A program made the position numbers and the translations under genes. A stretch of DNA of 64,000 nucleotides from assembly GCA_937910685.1 (NCBI GenBank), contig CALEMP010000172.1, forward strand, positions 1 through 64,000. The letters run 5' to 3'. Source of the DNA: an uncultured bacterium. Lineage in GTDB: Bacteria > Planctomycetota > UBA1135 > GCA-002686595. The first letter of the stretch is position 1. Every line of letters starts with the position of its first letter. The notes below the pieces were generated by a model. The model was not told the origin of the DNA and made no database searches. It saw nothing but the letters and a program-made list of their open reading frames with translations. Shown here piece by piece: positions 1-7,031 of this stretch.

Positions 1-40
1 GACCAGACTTTCTCGACCCTTCAGGGCCTCCAACGCCCGG
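1..40. other. Downstream edge of leftward operon
   Basis: This is the short stretch after the stop codon of the leftmost gene. No start codon is visible. On the minus strand it carries GGAGGCCCTGAA (positions 20-31), the same 12 bases that form the ribosome binding site just before the helicase start (3754-3765). It may be the leader of a further leftward gene beyond the window edge. Confidence 0.3.
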
Positions 41-706
41 TTAGAAGCCGAGTGGCAACCAGAGGTTGAGCATCCTCGTCTTCTTGCTTCGGTAGACGCG
101 GTGCTCTGGCTGCGTCCGGTTGCCGGGGCACAGGGCATCCTTCCACGCCTGCATCTCCCGGAGGTGGTCCTCGACCTCCTTCTTTGAGGTGCCTCGGAGG
201 CAGAAGTTCATCACAAGGAGCACCCCGCCGTTGCGGCGGTACGTGGCTGCCGCGAGGTTCAAGCTGTCGCGTCGGATGCGGGCCAGGTTCCGGTTCGCCA
301 CGGCGTTGAACCCGTCGAAGCTGATGACGCGCAGGTTGGGGTAGCGGGCGAGGTCGGTGACGACGTTGGCCCACTTGCCCTGGACCCACACGGCCATCCC
401 GGTCTCGGTGGCCTCTTTGAAGTGCTCCGCGTTGTGGTCCAGCACTTTCTGGTCGAGGTTGCACCCGATGTACCGGCCCCTGCCGGGTCGAAGGGTTCCC
501 GTCTTCAGCAGGAGCTTGAGGGTCTCGTCCTCCCGCCCGCAGAGGTCCAGGTAGTCCCCATAGAGGAAGCCTCCGTCCCCGTGGTCGTCCGGGATGTAGT
601 GGTTTGACTGGCGAAGAAGTTCAAGGGTCCGTTCACGGGTGGCGTGCTTGGCCTTGAAGCCTTCGGGGGTGAGGTTGTCCTGGCTGAACTGGTCCCGGTC
701 GTTCAT
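41..706 (-). CDS. Rossmann-like, methyltransferase-like protein
   Basis: A 221-residue protein of uncertain function. I place the start at the internal Met (MNDRDQFSQ), because this gives an ATGA overlap with the stop of the upstream helicase, indicating translational coupling; a longer reading starting at 796 would lie inside the helicase gene. The sequence alternates beta and alpha elements: YLDLCGRED near residue 50, then RYIGCNLD near 78, VWVQGKW, VISFDGFNAV and GGVLLVMNF. The acidic residue ending RYIGCNLD sits where class I SAM-dependent methyltransferases bind the SAM ribose, but no clear glycine-rich motif I and no catalytic motif such as DPPY is visible. It could be a degenerate methyltransferase or another Rossmann protein that works with the helicase. 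The fold assignment is inference; the operon link is seen directly. Confidence 0.5.
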   Translation of the reverse strand: MNDRDQFSQDNLTPEGFKAKHATRERTLELLRQSNHYIPDDHGDGGFLYGDYLDLCGREDETLKLLLKTGTLRPGRGRYIGCNLDQKVLDHNAEHFKEATETGMAVWVQGKWANVVTDLARYPNLRVISFDGFNAVANRNLARIRRDSLNLAAATYRRNGGVLLVMNFCLRGTSKKEVEDHLREMQAWKDALCPGNRTQPEHRVYRSKKTRMLNLWLPLGF

Positions 707-3700
707 GGCAGGCGACCTTCGGCCCGCATCAGGACTTTCAACTGGGTGAGGGTGGTGCCGTGGTTGGTACGGAGCCTTTGGTCTATGCCAGCCCAACTGA
801 TCGATCTTCCGAAGTAGGCCGAAGCCTCTCCTCTCGTAGTGATGGGCAGCCTCTCCTCCTTCGCATAGCAGACAAGAATCGCGTCCTTGATCTTATCGAG
901 ATCGAGCTTGCGGAGTGACGCTCGGACTTCCGCCTCGTTTGGTAGGAGGCCCTCGTCCTGCATCAGGACTTTCAACTGGGCGATGGTGGTGCCGTGGTTG
1001 GTGATGAGCCTTTGCTGTATGGCATGCCAACTGATCGATCTTCCGAAGTAGGCTGAGGCATCCCTGCCTCCATTGGTGGGCAACCTCCCCTCCTTCGCAT
1101 AGCAGGCAAGAATCGCGTCTTTGAACTCATCGAGTTCAAACTTGCGGGGTGGCGCTCGGAGGCCCATCTCGATGCCCAGTTGCGAGATGGTGGTTCCGTG
1201 CCTTGCTTTGAGGTGACTCTGTACGACACACCAACTGATCGATCTTCCGAAGTAGGCCGAGGCATCCCCGCTGTCATTGGTGGGCAGCTTCCCCTCCTTC
1301 GCATAGCAGGCAAGAATCGCGTCCTTGGCCTCATCGAGATCGGGCTTACAGGGTGGCGTTCGGAGTCCCATTTCGATGCACAGTTGCGAGAGGGTGATCC
1401 CGTGTCGCGTTTGACACCTTCTGTCCACAGTCCCCCATTGGATGGTGCCACCGAAGTAGGCCGAGGCATCCCCGCTGTCATTGGTGGGCAGCTTCCCCTC
1501 CTTCGCATAGCAGGCAAGAATCGCGGCCTTGACCTTATCGAGACCGAACGAAGTTGGGGCCTGGATCCCCAACTTGATGCACAGTTGCAAGAGGCTGGTC
1601 CCGTGGTTTCTGTAAAGCCTCGATCTCACGGTTGACCAGTTGATCGACACCCCGAAGTATTCTGAGGCATCCCCGCTTCCTCCGTTGGGCGGGCTTCCCT
1701 CCTTTGCATGGAAGGCAAGAATCCCGGCCTTGGCCTCATCGAAACTGAACTTGGAGGGTCTTCGGAGTCCCATTTCGATGCACAGTTGCGAGAGGGTGGT
1801 CCCATGGAGTCTACGAAGACTCTCATTCAGGGCGTTCCACCGAATGGGCAGCCCATAGGTTGAGGCACTCCCACTAGTCGCAGTTGGGGGGCCTCCCTCC
1901 TTCGCATGGAAGGCAAGAATTGTGGCCTTGATCACATCGAGACCGTAAGTCCGGCCTTTCAGTCTATCGTGAAGATCCTGGGAGATGGCGGCGGCGGTGC
2001 GGTTGGTCAGCTGGCCGATGCATAGTAGGGAGCCCCCTGACTGATCGATAACGGTGTCCTCGTACAAGGCGATGACCTCGTCGAAGGCACCCCGCAACTC
2101 CTGCCGGATGAGGCCCACCGGCAGGGAGGCCCCCGGCTTGCGGGTTCTGACCTTGAGCTTCTTGATCAGCTTGTCCTGGTGCGTTTGACCGTCGCTCGTC
2201 AACAGCATCCTGATGCCCCAGAAGTCCTTGACCTCCTGCATCTGCTCCGGGGGCAGCTTCAAGGTCCGCTCCCCGTACTCGATGAGCTTTGAGAGCGTCG
2301 GCTCGATCCCCTGGTCGCGGAGGGCTAGTTCGATCTGGACGGTGGTGCTGATCGCGCTGGCGGAAGAGGACTCCCCCATCAAGCCCATCATTTCCGCCTG
2401 AAGGTCTTCGACCAGGGCCTGGTGGGCGGGGTTGGGCTTGCCCGAACGCGAACGGCCCACGTCCTCGGGACGCCAGCGCAACGCCGCTCGGTACGCCTGG
2501 GCGGTCTTCATGTCGTGGAGGAAGCACCCCAGGAGGAAGACATGGTCCTTGTGCCGGGCCGCGAACTTGTCCCACACGGCCTCCGACAGGTGGGGGACCA
2601 GGAAGGTGATGCAGGCGGTGTCCAGGTGCTCTTGAGGGTAGTTGGCGATGCCCCGCTTGAGCCGCATTGTTCGGCCCCAGCGCTGAAGAATCAGGTTGAA
2701 GGCCCCTGGCACCCCGATGTTGTAGAGGTGGGAGCACAGGGGCCAGTCAGTTCCCTCATCGAACCGCTTGCACGCCAGGATCACGTCGACCTCGGAGTCC
2801 CGGTAGTCGACCACCGCACGCTCTCGGTTGAGCAGGAGGGTCAGGTCGTCCTGCTCGCCGTTCCAGGTCGCCGCGTCGTCAGCGGTGCCCACCACGTTGC
2901 GGACCCGGCGACCCTCGGCCTTGAGCTTCTTCTCCAGGAGGGAGGCCCACTTCACGGAACCCGTGGCGGGCACCACGACTACGGACTTCGGCCAGTTGTC
3001 GGCCTTCATCAACGCGATGATGTCGTCGCAGGAGACCTCCTGCGACCCCCTTGCTTGTGTGTGTCCCTTGTACTGATTGACGGTGGTGGCCTGAAGGGCG
3101 ATGGCCTCAGCGCGGACTTGGAGGTCCGAGGGGGCGTGGATACCATCAGCGTGCTCCGCGATGGTCCGCACCTGTCGACGCACGTCGTCCGGGATGACCG
3201 ACCCCCCATCAGTGCGGAACGGGGTGGCGGTGAGGTAGAGGATGTACCCACCCCGCGCCTTCCAGGCGGCGATGAAGTCCTTGCCGAGGCTGTTCTCGTC
3301 ACCCGCCCGGTGGGCCTCGTCCACAACGAGGAGGATCCCCGACAGGTCATCCGGCAGGAAGGGGCCGTTGTTGTTCCACCGCACGACCCCGTTGTGGGTC
3401 GTGACCATCACCTTGACGGCGGTGTTCGTGGCGGCGAGGAAAGCAGCAACGTCTTGGGTGGACTCCCGCTTGGTTTCCCACTCGTCCCGGCGGATGGTGA
3501 GGTCTCCCATGTAGGTGCCGAGGGTGAAGTCCCCGGAGGGGATGAAGCCCGCCTCGATCTGTCGCTGGGGGGTGATGACGAGGCAGCGCTTGATGCGGCC
3601 TCGCATCAAGTTCGACACCACGCACTGGGTGACAAGGGTCTTGCCGCTCCCCGTGGGGGAGGACAGCAGGAACTCCAAGTCGTTCCACGGTGCCCCGATG

Positions 3701-3750
3701 TGGCGGAGGAAGTACTGGAGTTGTCCATTCTGGTAGGGTCGCAGCTTCAT
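703..3750 (-). CDS. Superfamily 2 helicase with C-terminal repeats
   Basis: A 1015-residue DEAH-type superfamily 2 nucleic-acid helicase/translocase. Motif I is SPTGSGKT (residues 31-38), motif II is DEAH (144-147), motif III is TATPFRT (174-180), motif V is near RFDEGTDWP (329-337) and motif VI is QRWGRTMR (356-363), so both RecA-like lobes and the key ATPase residues are present. Residues 370-600 are a helical linker of unknown role. Residues 603-1015 are six tandem repeats of 66-78 residues, each with an ILA-x-x-AKEG-x-x-P helix, a GxASxYFG turn, an ISW helix and an HGTT-x-x-QL helix, probably a nucleic-acid-binding array. The start is preceded by GGGAGG. It overlaps the next leftward gene by 4 bp. 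It could belong to a defence, anti-defence or replication-recombination function; no nuclease domain is visible. Confidence 0.88.
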   Translation of the reverse strand: MKLRPYQNGQLQYFLRHIGAPWNDLEFLLSSPTGSGKTLVTQCVVSNLMRGRIKRCLVITPQRQIEAGFIPSGDFTLGTYMGDLTIRRDEWETKRESTQDVAAFLAATNTAVKVMVTTHNGVVRWNNNGPFLPDDLSGILLVVDEAHRAGDENSLGKDFIAAWKARGGYILYLTATPFRTDGGSVIPDDVRRQVRTIAEHADGIHAPSDLQVRAEAIALQATTVNQYKGHTQARGSQEVSCDDIIALMKADNWPKSVVVVPATGSVKWASLLEKKLKAEGRRVRNVVGTADDAATWNGEQDDLTLLLNRERAVVDYRDSEVDVILACKRFDEGTDWPLCSHLYNIGVPGAFNLILQRWGRTMRLKRGIANYPQEHLDTACITFLVPHLSEAVWDKFAARHKDHVFLLGCFLHDMKTAQAYRAALRWRPEDVGRSRSGKPNPAHQALVEDLQAEMMGLMGESSSASAISTTVQIELALRDQGIEPTLSKLIEYGERTLKLPPEQMQEVKDFWGIRMLLTSDGQTHQDKLIKKLKVRTRKPGASLPVGLIRQELRGAFDEVIALYEDTVIDQSGGSLLCIGQLTNRTAAAISQDLHDRLKGRTYGLDVIKATILAFHAKEGGPPTATSGSASTYGLPIRWNALNESLRRLHGTTLSQLCIEMGLRRPSKFSFDEAKAGILAFHAKEGSPPNGGSGDASEYFGVSINWSTVRSRLYRNHGTSLLQLCIKLGIQAPTSFGLDKVKAAILACYAKEGKLPTNDSGDASAYFGGTIQWGTVDRRCQTRHGITLSQLCIEMGLRTPPCKPDLDEAKDAILACYAKEGKLPTNDSGDASAYFGRSISWCVVQSHLKARHGTTISQLGIEMGLRAPPRKFELDEFKDAILACYAKEGRLPTNGGRDASAYFGRSISWHAIQQRLITNHGTTIAQLKVLMQDEGLLPNEAEVRASLRKLDLDKIKDAILVCYAKEERLPITTRGEASAYFGRSISWAGIDQRLRTNHGTTLTQLKVLMRAEGRLP
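706..1944 (-). repeat. Six tandem coding repeats, about 204 bp each
   Basis: In-frame tandem repeats encode the helicase C-terminus. The units lie at about 1944-1747, 1746-1546, 1545-1342, 1341-1138, 1137-904 and 903-706. The inner units keep long near-identical nucleotide stretches, for example around 1247 and 1451 (exactly 204 bp apart). The first unit is the most diverged, and the fifth carries an extra 10 or so residues. This points to recent unequal duplication. Confidence 0.93.
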
Positions 3751-3819
3751 GTTTTCAGGGCCTCCCGGCTCACCAATGTGGGTGGTCTACTCCTGAAAAG
3801 TCGGTAAGGAACTGATATT

Positions 3820-3856
3820 CTGCTTAGATAGCCGGAACGCAGGATGAGAACATGAG
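3820..3856 (+). repeat. Direct repeat copy 1 (duplicated start region)
   Basis: A 37-bp sequence matching 4381-4417 at all but three positions. It contains CCGGAACG, the ribosome binding site AGGATGAGAAC and an ATG. In this copy the ATG opens a frame of only 16 codons. Confidence 0.9.
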
Positions 3857-3902
3857 GACGTTTGCATCAGATGGGACTGGTCTCGCGACCCCTTCAGGCT
3901 GA
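3852..3902 (+). CDS. Possible 16-residue leader peptide or gene remnant
   Basis: The frame reads MRTFASDGTGLATPSG and then stops. It follows the same ribosome binding site and spacing as the real gene at 4413. It could be a leader peptide, or the stump left after a duplication or insertion event. The only support is the initiation signal; the peptide itself shows nothing recognisable. Confidence 0.25.
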   Translation: MRTFASDGTGLATPSG

Positions 3903-3966
3903 CGTGCCCGCAACACCCGACCTCCCATCTCCGTGATTCTTGCCGGTATCTCTTTGATAAGGTAGC

Positions 3967-4003
3967 CTCTGCTAGATGGGCTCGGCAAGCTCATCCAGCA
4001 GAG
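3967..4003 (+). promoter_or_regulatory. 5' hairpin before the 125-aa gene
   Basis: CTCTGCTAGATG (3967-3978) and CATCCAGCAGAG (3992-4003) pair over 12 positions with one mismatch around a 13-nt loop. The right arm reaches the weak GAGAG ribosome binding site (4001-4005) that precedes the ATG at 4011, so the fold could limit translation. No T-run follows, so it is unlikely to be a terminator. Confidence 0.5.
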
Positions 4004-4010
4004 AGCACGC

Positions 4011-4388
4011 ATGTCAACGAGACTGGAACAAGCTTGGGGTTCGGTGGTGAGACACCCACGTGAGGCGGCAACCAAAGTTGTCAAACTCACGGATGTACAC
4101 TTCAAGCTTCGTGATGATCTGTTCGTGTATGCCGAGATCAGCCGAATGAAGCTGGTTCCTACCGGTGAGTTCCACCCTCAACACTACTACGAGTTCAAGG
4201 ACCGCATTTACGAGGGCAAGGTGATCCTGGAGGTCCATGGGGCCAAGCAGTCCCTGGGTAAGTTCAAGTTCACCATCGGGGCCTATGACATCACGACCTT
4301 GGAAGCCAACCCGGTGATTGAGGCAATGTTCAAACATGCAGGTCGTTATGCACACTGGAAGACGGGCTGGCCCTACCCCCCTGCTTAG
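4011..4388 (+). CDS. Conserved-looking small protein of unknown function
   Basis: A 125-residue, basic, probably cytoplasmic protein that I do not recognise. It is rich in beta-type segments such as KLTDVHFKLRDDLFVYAE and GKVILEVHGA, with no signal peptide or membrane segment. The gene has its own leader hairpin and lies between the two copies of a 37-bp direct repeat; its stop codon TAG (4386-4388) lies inside the second copy. That layout resembles a small gene acquired between duplicated ends, or a tandem duplication in which one copy was replaced. The start at 4011 is the only good ATG; its ribosome binding site is weak. Confidence 0.65.
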   Translation: MSTRLEQAWGSVVRHPREAATKVVKLTDVHFKLRDDLFVYAEISRMKLVPTGEFHPQHYYEFKDRIYEGKVILEVHGAKQSLGKFKFTIGAYDITTLEANPVIEAMFKHAGRYAHWKTGWPYPPA

Positions 4389-4417
4389 GTAACCGGAACG
4401 TAGGATGAGAACATGAG
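4381..4417 (+). repeat. Direct repeat copy 2 (functional start region)
   Basis: The second copy of the 37-bp duplication at 3820-3856. Here it spans the stop codon of the 125-residue gene and supplies AGGA and the ATG (4413) of the next gene. Confidence 0.9.
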
Positions 4418-4985
4418 CCAACAGACCCCAGAGCTTTACACCGACGTGATCATACAGATCAACGGGGATAAGCTTCCAGCGAAGGTCGGTCCTGGCTTGC
4501 GTGCCACCGGCTGGCGTGGGGGCACCTTTGTGCGTTACATCGCTCCTGACAACCTGGTAGATGAATACGTCCTTGAAGCAAGCGCCGGATCTTCTGGTGT
4601 TGGTTTCCTGGCCTTCCCCCCAGAAGGATATGGCATCGGGGAAGGGGATTGGGGCGCTGAGAACAACTTCCTGGGTCAACAGCTACGCACAGGAGCCGGT
4701 AGCGTAGCTGGTGCGTCCACCGTGACTATTACGGCGGGTGGTGGGCGTTACCTGTTCAAAACGCAGGAGACGGTCAGTTTGAACGGCGCTGGGGTGCGAA
4801 ACGTGAACCCGGCGGTCTATGTCTTGAACCAGACCCTGTTCATTTCGGAAAACGGTCTACTGTGCTCCGACACATCAGACAATCTCATTCTTGCCGGGGT
4901 TGCGACTCCAATCGCTGTTGGAGTTTGTAGTGCCGTGCCTCATGCACGAAATGGTTTCCGGGTCGGGCTTGATTTGAAACTGTAG
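4413..4985 (+). CDS. Beta-rich protein, possible virion decoration protein
   Basis: A 190-residue protein rich in Gly, Ala, Val and Thr with predicted beta strands throughout (ASTVTITAGGGRYLFKTQET, NPAVYVLNQTLFIS, GFRVGLDLKL). The second half, with short alternating strands and a C-terminal strand, resembles small phage capsid-decoration or head-stabilising proteins, but I see no diagnostic motif. The start is fixed by AGGATGAGAAC seven bases upstream, inside the duplicated 37-bp element. It sits outside the late tail operon and lacks the late promoter motif. It could equally be a non-structural beta protein. Confidence 0.6.
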   Translation: MSQQTPELYTDVIIQINGDKLPAKVGPGLRATGWRGGTFVRYIAPDNLVDEYVLEASAGSSGVGFLAFPPEGYGIGEGDWGAENNFLGQQLRTGAGSVAGASTVTITAGGGRYLFKTQETVSLNGAGVRNVNPAVYVLNQTLFISENGLLCSDTSDNLILAGVATPIAVGVCSAVPHARNGFRVGLDLKL

Positions 4986-4996
4986 GGGATTCTTCG

Positions 4997-5608
4997 ATGG
5001 ACACTCATCTAGCGGCGTTGCGGAAGCTCGCAGCGGTCATGGAGACCGGCAAATACTATCAAACCTCCCGCGTCTCCAGAGACACCCTGGGCTACTGGGT
5101 CTATGCTCTGGAGGAACAGAAGAACGGTGGTATGGTGTGTGTGTTCGTCACGTGGTGGTCTGATCGAAGACTTCCTGACAAGGGCAAGCTTCAATCGGTG
5201 GACTCATCCTGGATGCGGGATTGGAAGGAGATCGACAAAAGCGATGTCCCGCCCCAGGTGCTTTCCAAGATGCAGTCCTCTGGGCGTATGGCGGCTTCAC
5301 CACCCCTCCAGAAGGTGGCTCGTATCCGCAACGAGGCGGAAGCGGAGGAGTTCCTGGAGGGTCTTGAAGGACTCTGGGTCAAGATGATCGAGGAGTGGGA
5401 TCATCATATCACCGTGGCCCGTCAGGAAGCACGACGGCTTGAGGAGGACCAGAAGCACATGGTCCGCTTGAGGGAGTTGGACGTCGATAGTTGGAAGATG
5501 AAGGACTGGTCGGTGGCGGAAGACCTGATGCGTCGCGCCAACAACCTAGGTGTGTTCGTTGAGACCCACCGCGAGCTTGAAGAAGCTTGGGAGATCCTTC
5601 ACGGCTAG
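4997..5608 (+). CDS. Hypothetical acidic protein
   Basis: A 203-residue soluble protein with a beta-rich N-terminus (YYQTSRVSRDTLGYWVYALE, MVCVFVTWWSD) and a helical, charged C-terminus from about residue 105 (EAEAEEFLEGLEGLWVKMIEEW). No known family is recognised. It begins 11 bp after the preceding gene and is probably co-transcribed with it. Its TAG stop is interleaved with the TAG of the convergent gene: the palindrome CTAG at 5605-5608 serves both. Confidence 0.65.
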   Translation: MDTHLAALRKLAAVMETGKYYQTSRVSRDTLGYWVYALEEQKNGGMVCVFVTWWSDRRLPDKGKLQSVDSSWMRDWKEIDKSDVPPQVLSKMQSSGRMAASPPLQKVARIRNEAEAEEFLEGLEGLWVKMIEEWDHHITVARQEARRLEEDQKHMVRLRELDVDSWKMKDWSVAEDLMRRANNLGVFVETHRELEEAWEILHG

Positions 5609-6525
5609 TCACCCAGTAGGAAAGACCGCATGCTGTTCTGTTGCAGGTCGTTGAGCGAGGTCATGAACTCTGTAAGGGTCATGCCTGACGCTCGTGCCCT
5701 GCTGATGAAGTCCCGCTGAATTTCCGAAGGAACCCGAATCCACTCCAGGTTGGCACTGAGGTGTTCCAACTCCAAGGGTTCTTCCGTTCCCTCCGTCAAT
5801 TCTGCAGCCCCCTCGTCAACCACGACCGCATTCTTGGGAGAAGCAGGGATCACGGTATCTCCAACGGTCAACTGAGCCGCCAAGTCGAGGTCTGCGACGG
5901 TGATGGGGCCATCATTGTCGTTGAGGCCCAGGATCTCGTCCACGCTGGGCTCATCCTCATCTTCCCTGGCAGGGATGGTGAGCAGCTTGTAGACGTGCAG
6001 TCTGGTTTCAGTGAGCACTTCGATCTTTCCCTTGTCCTTGAGGGCCGTGAGTCCTCGTCGCAACGATTGATCTGACATCTGGGTGATGTCACATAGCGAT
6101 GTCATCTGCGGAGGGGTGTCCGTGATGCCCCACAGGTACGTCAGTGCTGACAACGCGACCTGTTCCTTGTAGTCATCGAAGAACTGGTCTTCAAAGGGAT
6201 CCACCTCACCGGCATCGAGCGCATCCACCATGACGGAAGCCTTCGGACTCAAGACCAGTCCCTGACCAGCCCATTGCAACAGGTCTGCATCTACCAGCCG
6301 GGTCACACTCTCTTCCACGAAGGAGGGAGACATGTAGGCTTTGCCATATCGGTTCCTGTCCATGTCACGCACCTTGAGGACGTGTGCATGGAGGTCACCT
6401 GGAGTTGGCAACTCCAATCCACTGGTGCCATCGGGGCTCAACGAAACGGTGGCTTGACGGACGGCAGCGAGTATTTGAAAGGTTCGGGCATTCACTTGCA
6501 TGTTTGGGTCTCCCTGAGTGGCCAT
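5605..6525 (-). CDS. Winged-helix-like putative regulator
   Basis: A 306-residue protein. Residues about 130-190 look like a winged helix-turn-helix: LTYLWGITDTPPQMTSL, then QMSDQSLRRGLTALKDKGKI as recognition helix and wing, then a hydrophobic strand. An N-terminal segment (residues 50-95) may be a second, weaker one. The middle is acidic, and the C-terminus (VPSEIQRDFISRARASGMTLTEFM) resembles a small ribbon-helix-helix or oligomerisation motif. A DNA-binding regulator or a ParB/replication-initiator-like protein are both possible. The start at 6525 is preceded by AAGGTGAC; MQVNAR eight codons later is an alternative. Transcribed divergently from the phospholipase D-family gene. Confidence 0.6.
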   Translation of the reverse strand: MATQGDPNMQVNARTFQILAAVRQATVSLSPDGTSGLELPTPGDLHAHVLKVRDMDRNRYGKAYMSPSFVEESVTRLVDADLLQWAGQGLVLSPKASVMVDALDAGEVDPFEDQFFDDYKEQVALSALTYLWGITDTPPQMTSLCDITQMSDQSLRRGLTALKDKGKIEVLTETRLHVYKLLTIPAREDEDEPSVDEILGLNDNDGPITVADLDLAAQLTVGDTVIPASPKNAVVVDEGAAELTEGTEEPLELEHLSANLEWIRVPSEIQRDFISRARASGMTLTEFMTSLNDLQQNSMRSFLLGD

Positions 6526-6587
6526 GTCACCTTATCTACTCCTCTGGGTATTCTTCCTGTCGACTCTTAGTGCAGAAGGAACATCAA
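6526..6587. other. Divergent 62-bp intergenic region
   Basis: Holds the ribosome binding sites of both divergent genes. On the minus strand GTAGATAAGG precedes the start; a near match, GTAGATTAGG, precedes the leftward gene at 7420. No other structure is evident. Confidence 0.4.
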
Positions 6588-7031
6588 ATGTCACGACCTT
6601 TCGTCTCAACCTACTTCAGTCCTCAACAGGGGGCCGCTGACCAGATCATCGGCTTTGTCGACCGCTGTCAGGACCGTCTCGACATCGCAGTCTACTCCTT
6701 GACCCACGATGAGATTGCTGAGGCTATCATCCGGGCGCATATCCGTGGTGTGGACCTACGGGTCTTGACTGACAACACTCAGGCTGGTGGGCGTACATCT
6801 GACGATGAGAAGTTGGAGGCGGCAGGTGTGTCCGTGCGGCGTGACACCCAATCAGGGTCGATGCACAACAAGTTCTGCATCGATGGCACCAGGGCTGTGA
6901 TCACAGGCTCCTTCAACTGGACGGTGAATGCTGACAAGAGGAATGCCGAGAACTTCGTTGTCATCCGCTTGAAGTATGTCGTGGCGGGCTTCCAGGAGGA
7001 GTTTGACCGGCTTTGGGACTTGAACGCCTAG
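6588..7031 (+). CDS. Phospholipase D-family nuclease-like protein
   Basis: A 147-residue protein with one phospholipase D half-domain, the size of Nuc-type endonucleases and single-motif PLD proteins that act as dimers. The core is LDIAVYSLTHDEIAEAI and VDLRVLTDN followed by the signature MHNKFCIDGTRAVITGSFNW. His, Lys, the GS pair and Asn are all present. The Asp is one position earlier than in the usual HxK(x)4D spacing (here HxK(x)3D), while the distance from His to GS is unchanged. Likely a non-specific nuclease or nucleic-acid phosphodiesterase. No signal peptide is seen, so it should act in the cytoplasm. I start at 6588, after GCAGAAGGAA; the longer upstream reading has no ribosome binding site. 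It ends in a CTAG shared with the convergent gene. Confidence 0.85.
   Translation: MSRPFVSTYFSPQQGAADQIIGFVDRCQDRLDIAVYSLTHDEIAEAIIRAHIRGVDLRVLTDNTQAGGRTSDDEKLEAAGVSVRRDTQSGSMHNKFCIDGTRAVITGSFNWTVNADKRNAENFVVIRLKYVVAGFQEEFDRLWDLNA

Larger units (their letters stand above)
3751..4010. other. Divergent intergenic region, helicase versus 125-aa gene
   Basis: A 260-bp gap between divergently transcribed genes. It holds the left copy of a 37-bp duplicated initiation region, a 16-codon reading frame and a hairpin just before the rightward gene. Sequences resembling promoters exist in both directions (for example TTGATAAGG at 3954-3962), but none is strong enough to call. Confidence 0.5.

Noticed and set aside
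41-796. Longer start for the Rossmann-like protein at 796
   Set aside because: The extra 30 residues lie inside the helicase's sixth repeat and look like out-of-frame translation. The ATGA overlap at 706 is the usual arrangement.
706-1944. CRISPR-like array
   Set aside because: The repeats are 198-234 bp, contiguous and in frame, with no spacers. They encode protein repeats.
2422-3807. A 461-codon rightward frame opposite the helicase
   Set aside because: It is antisense to well-defined helicase motifs and has a low-complexity translation rich in Gly, Val and His. It is a shadow of GC-rich third positions.
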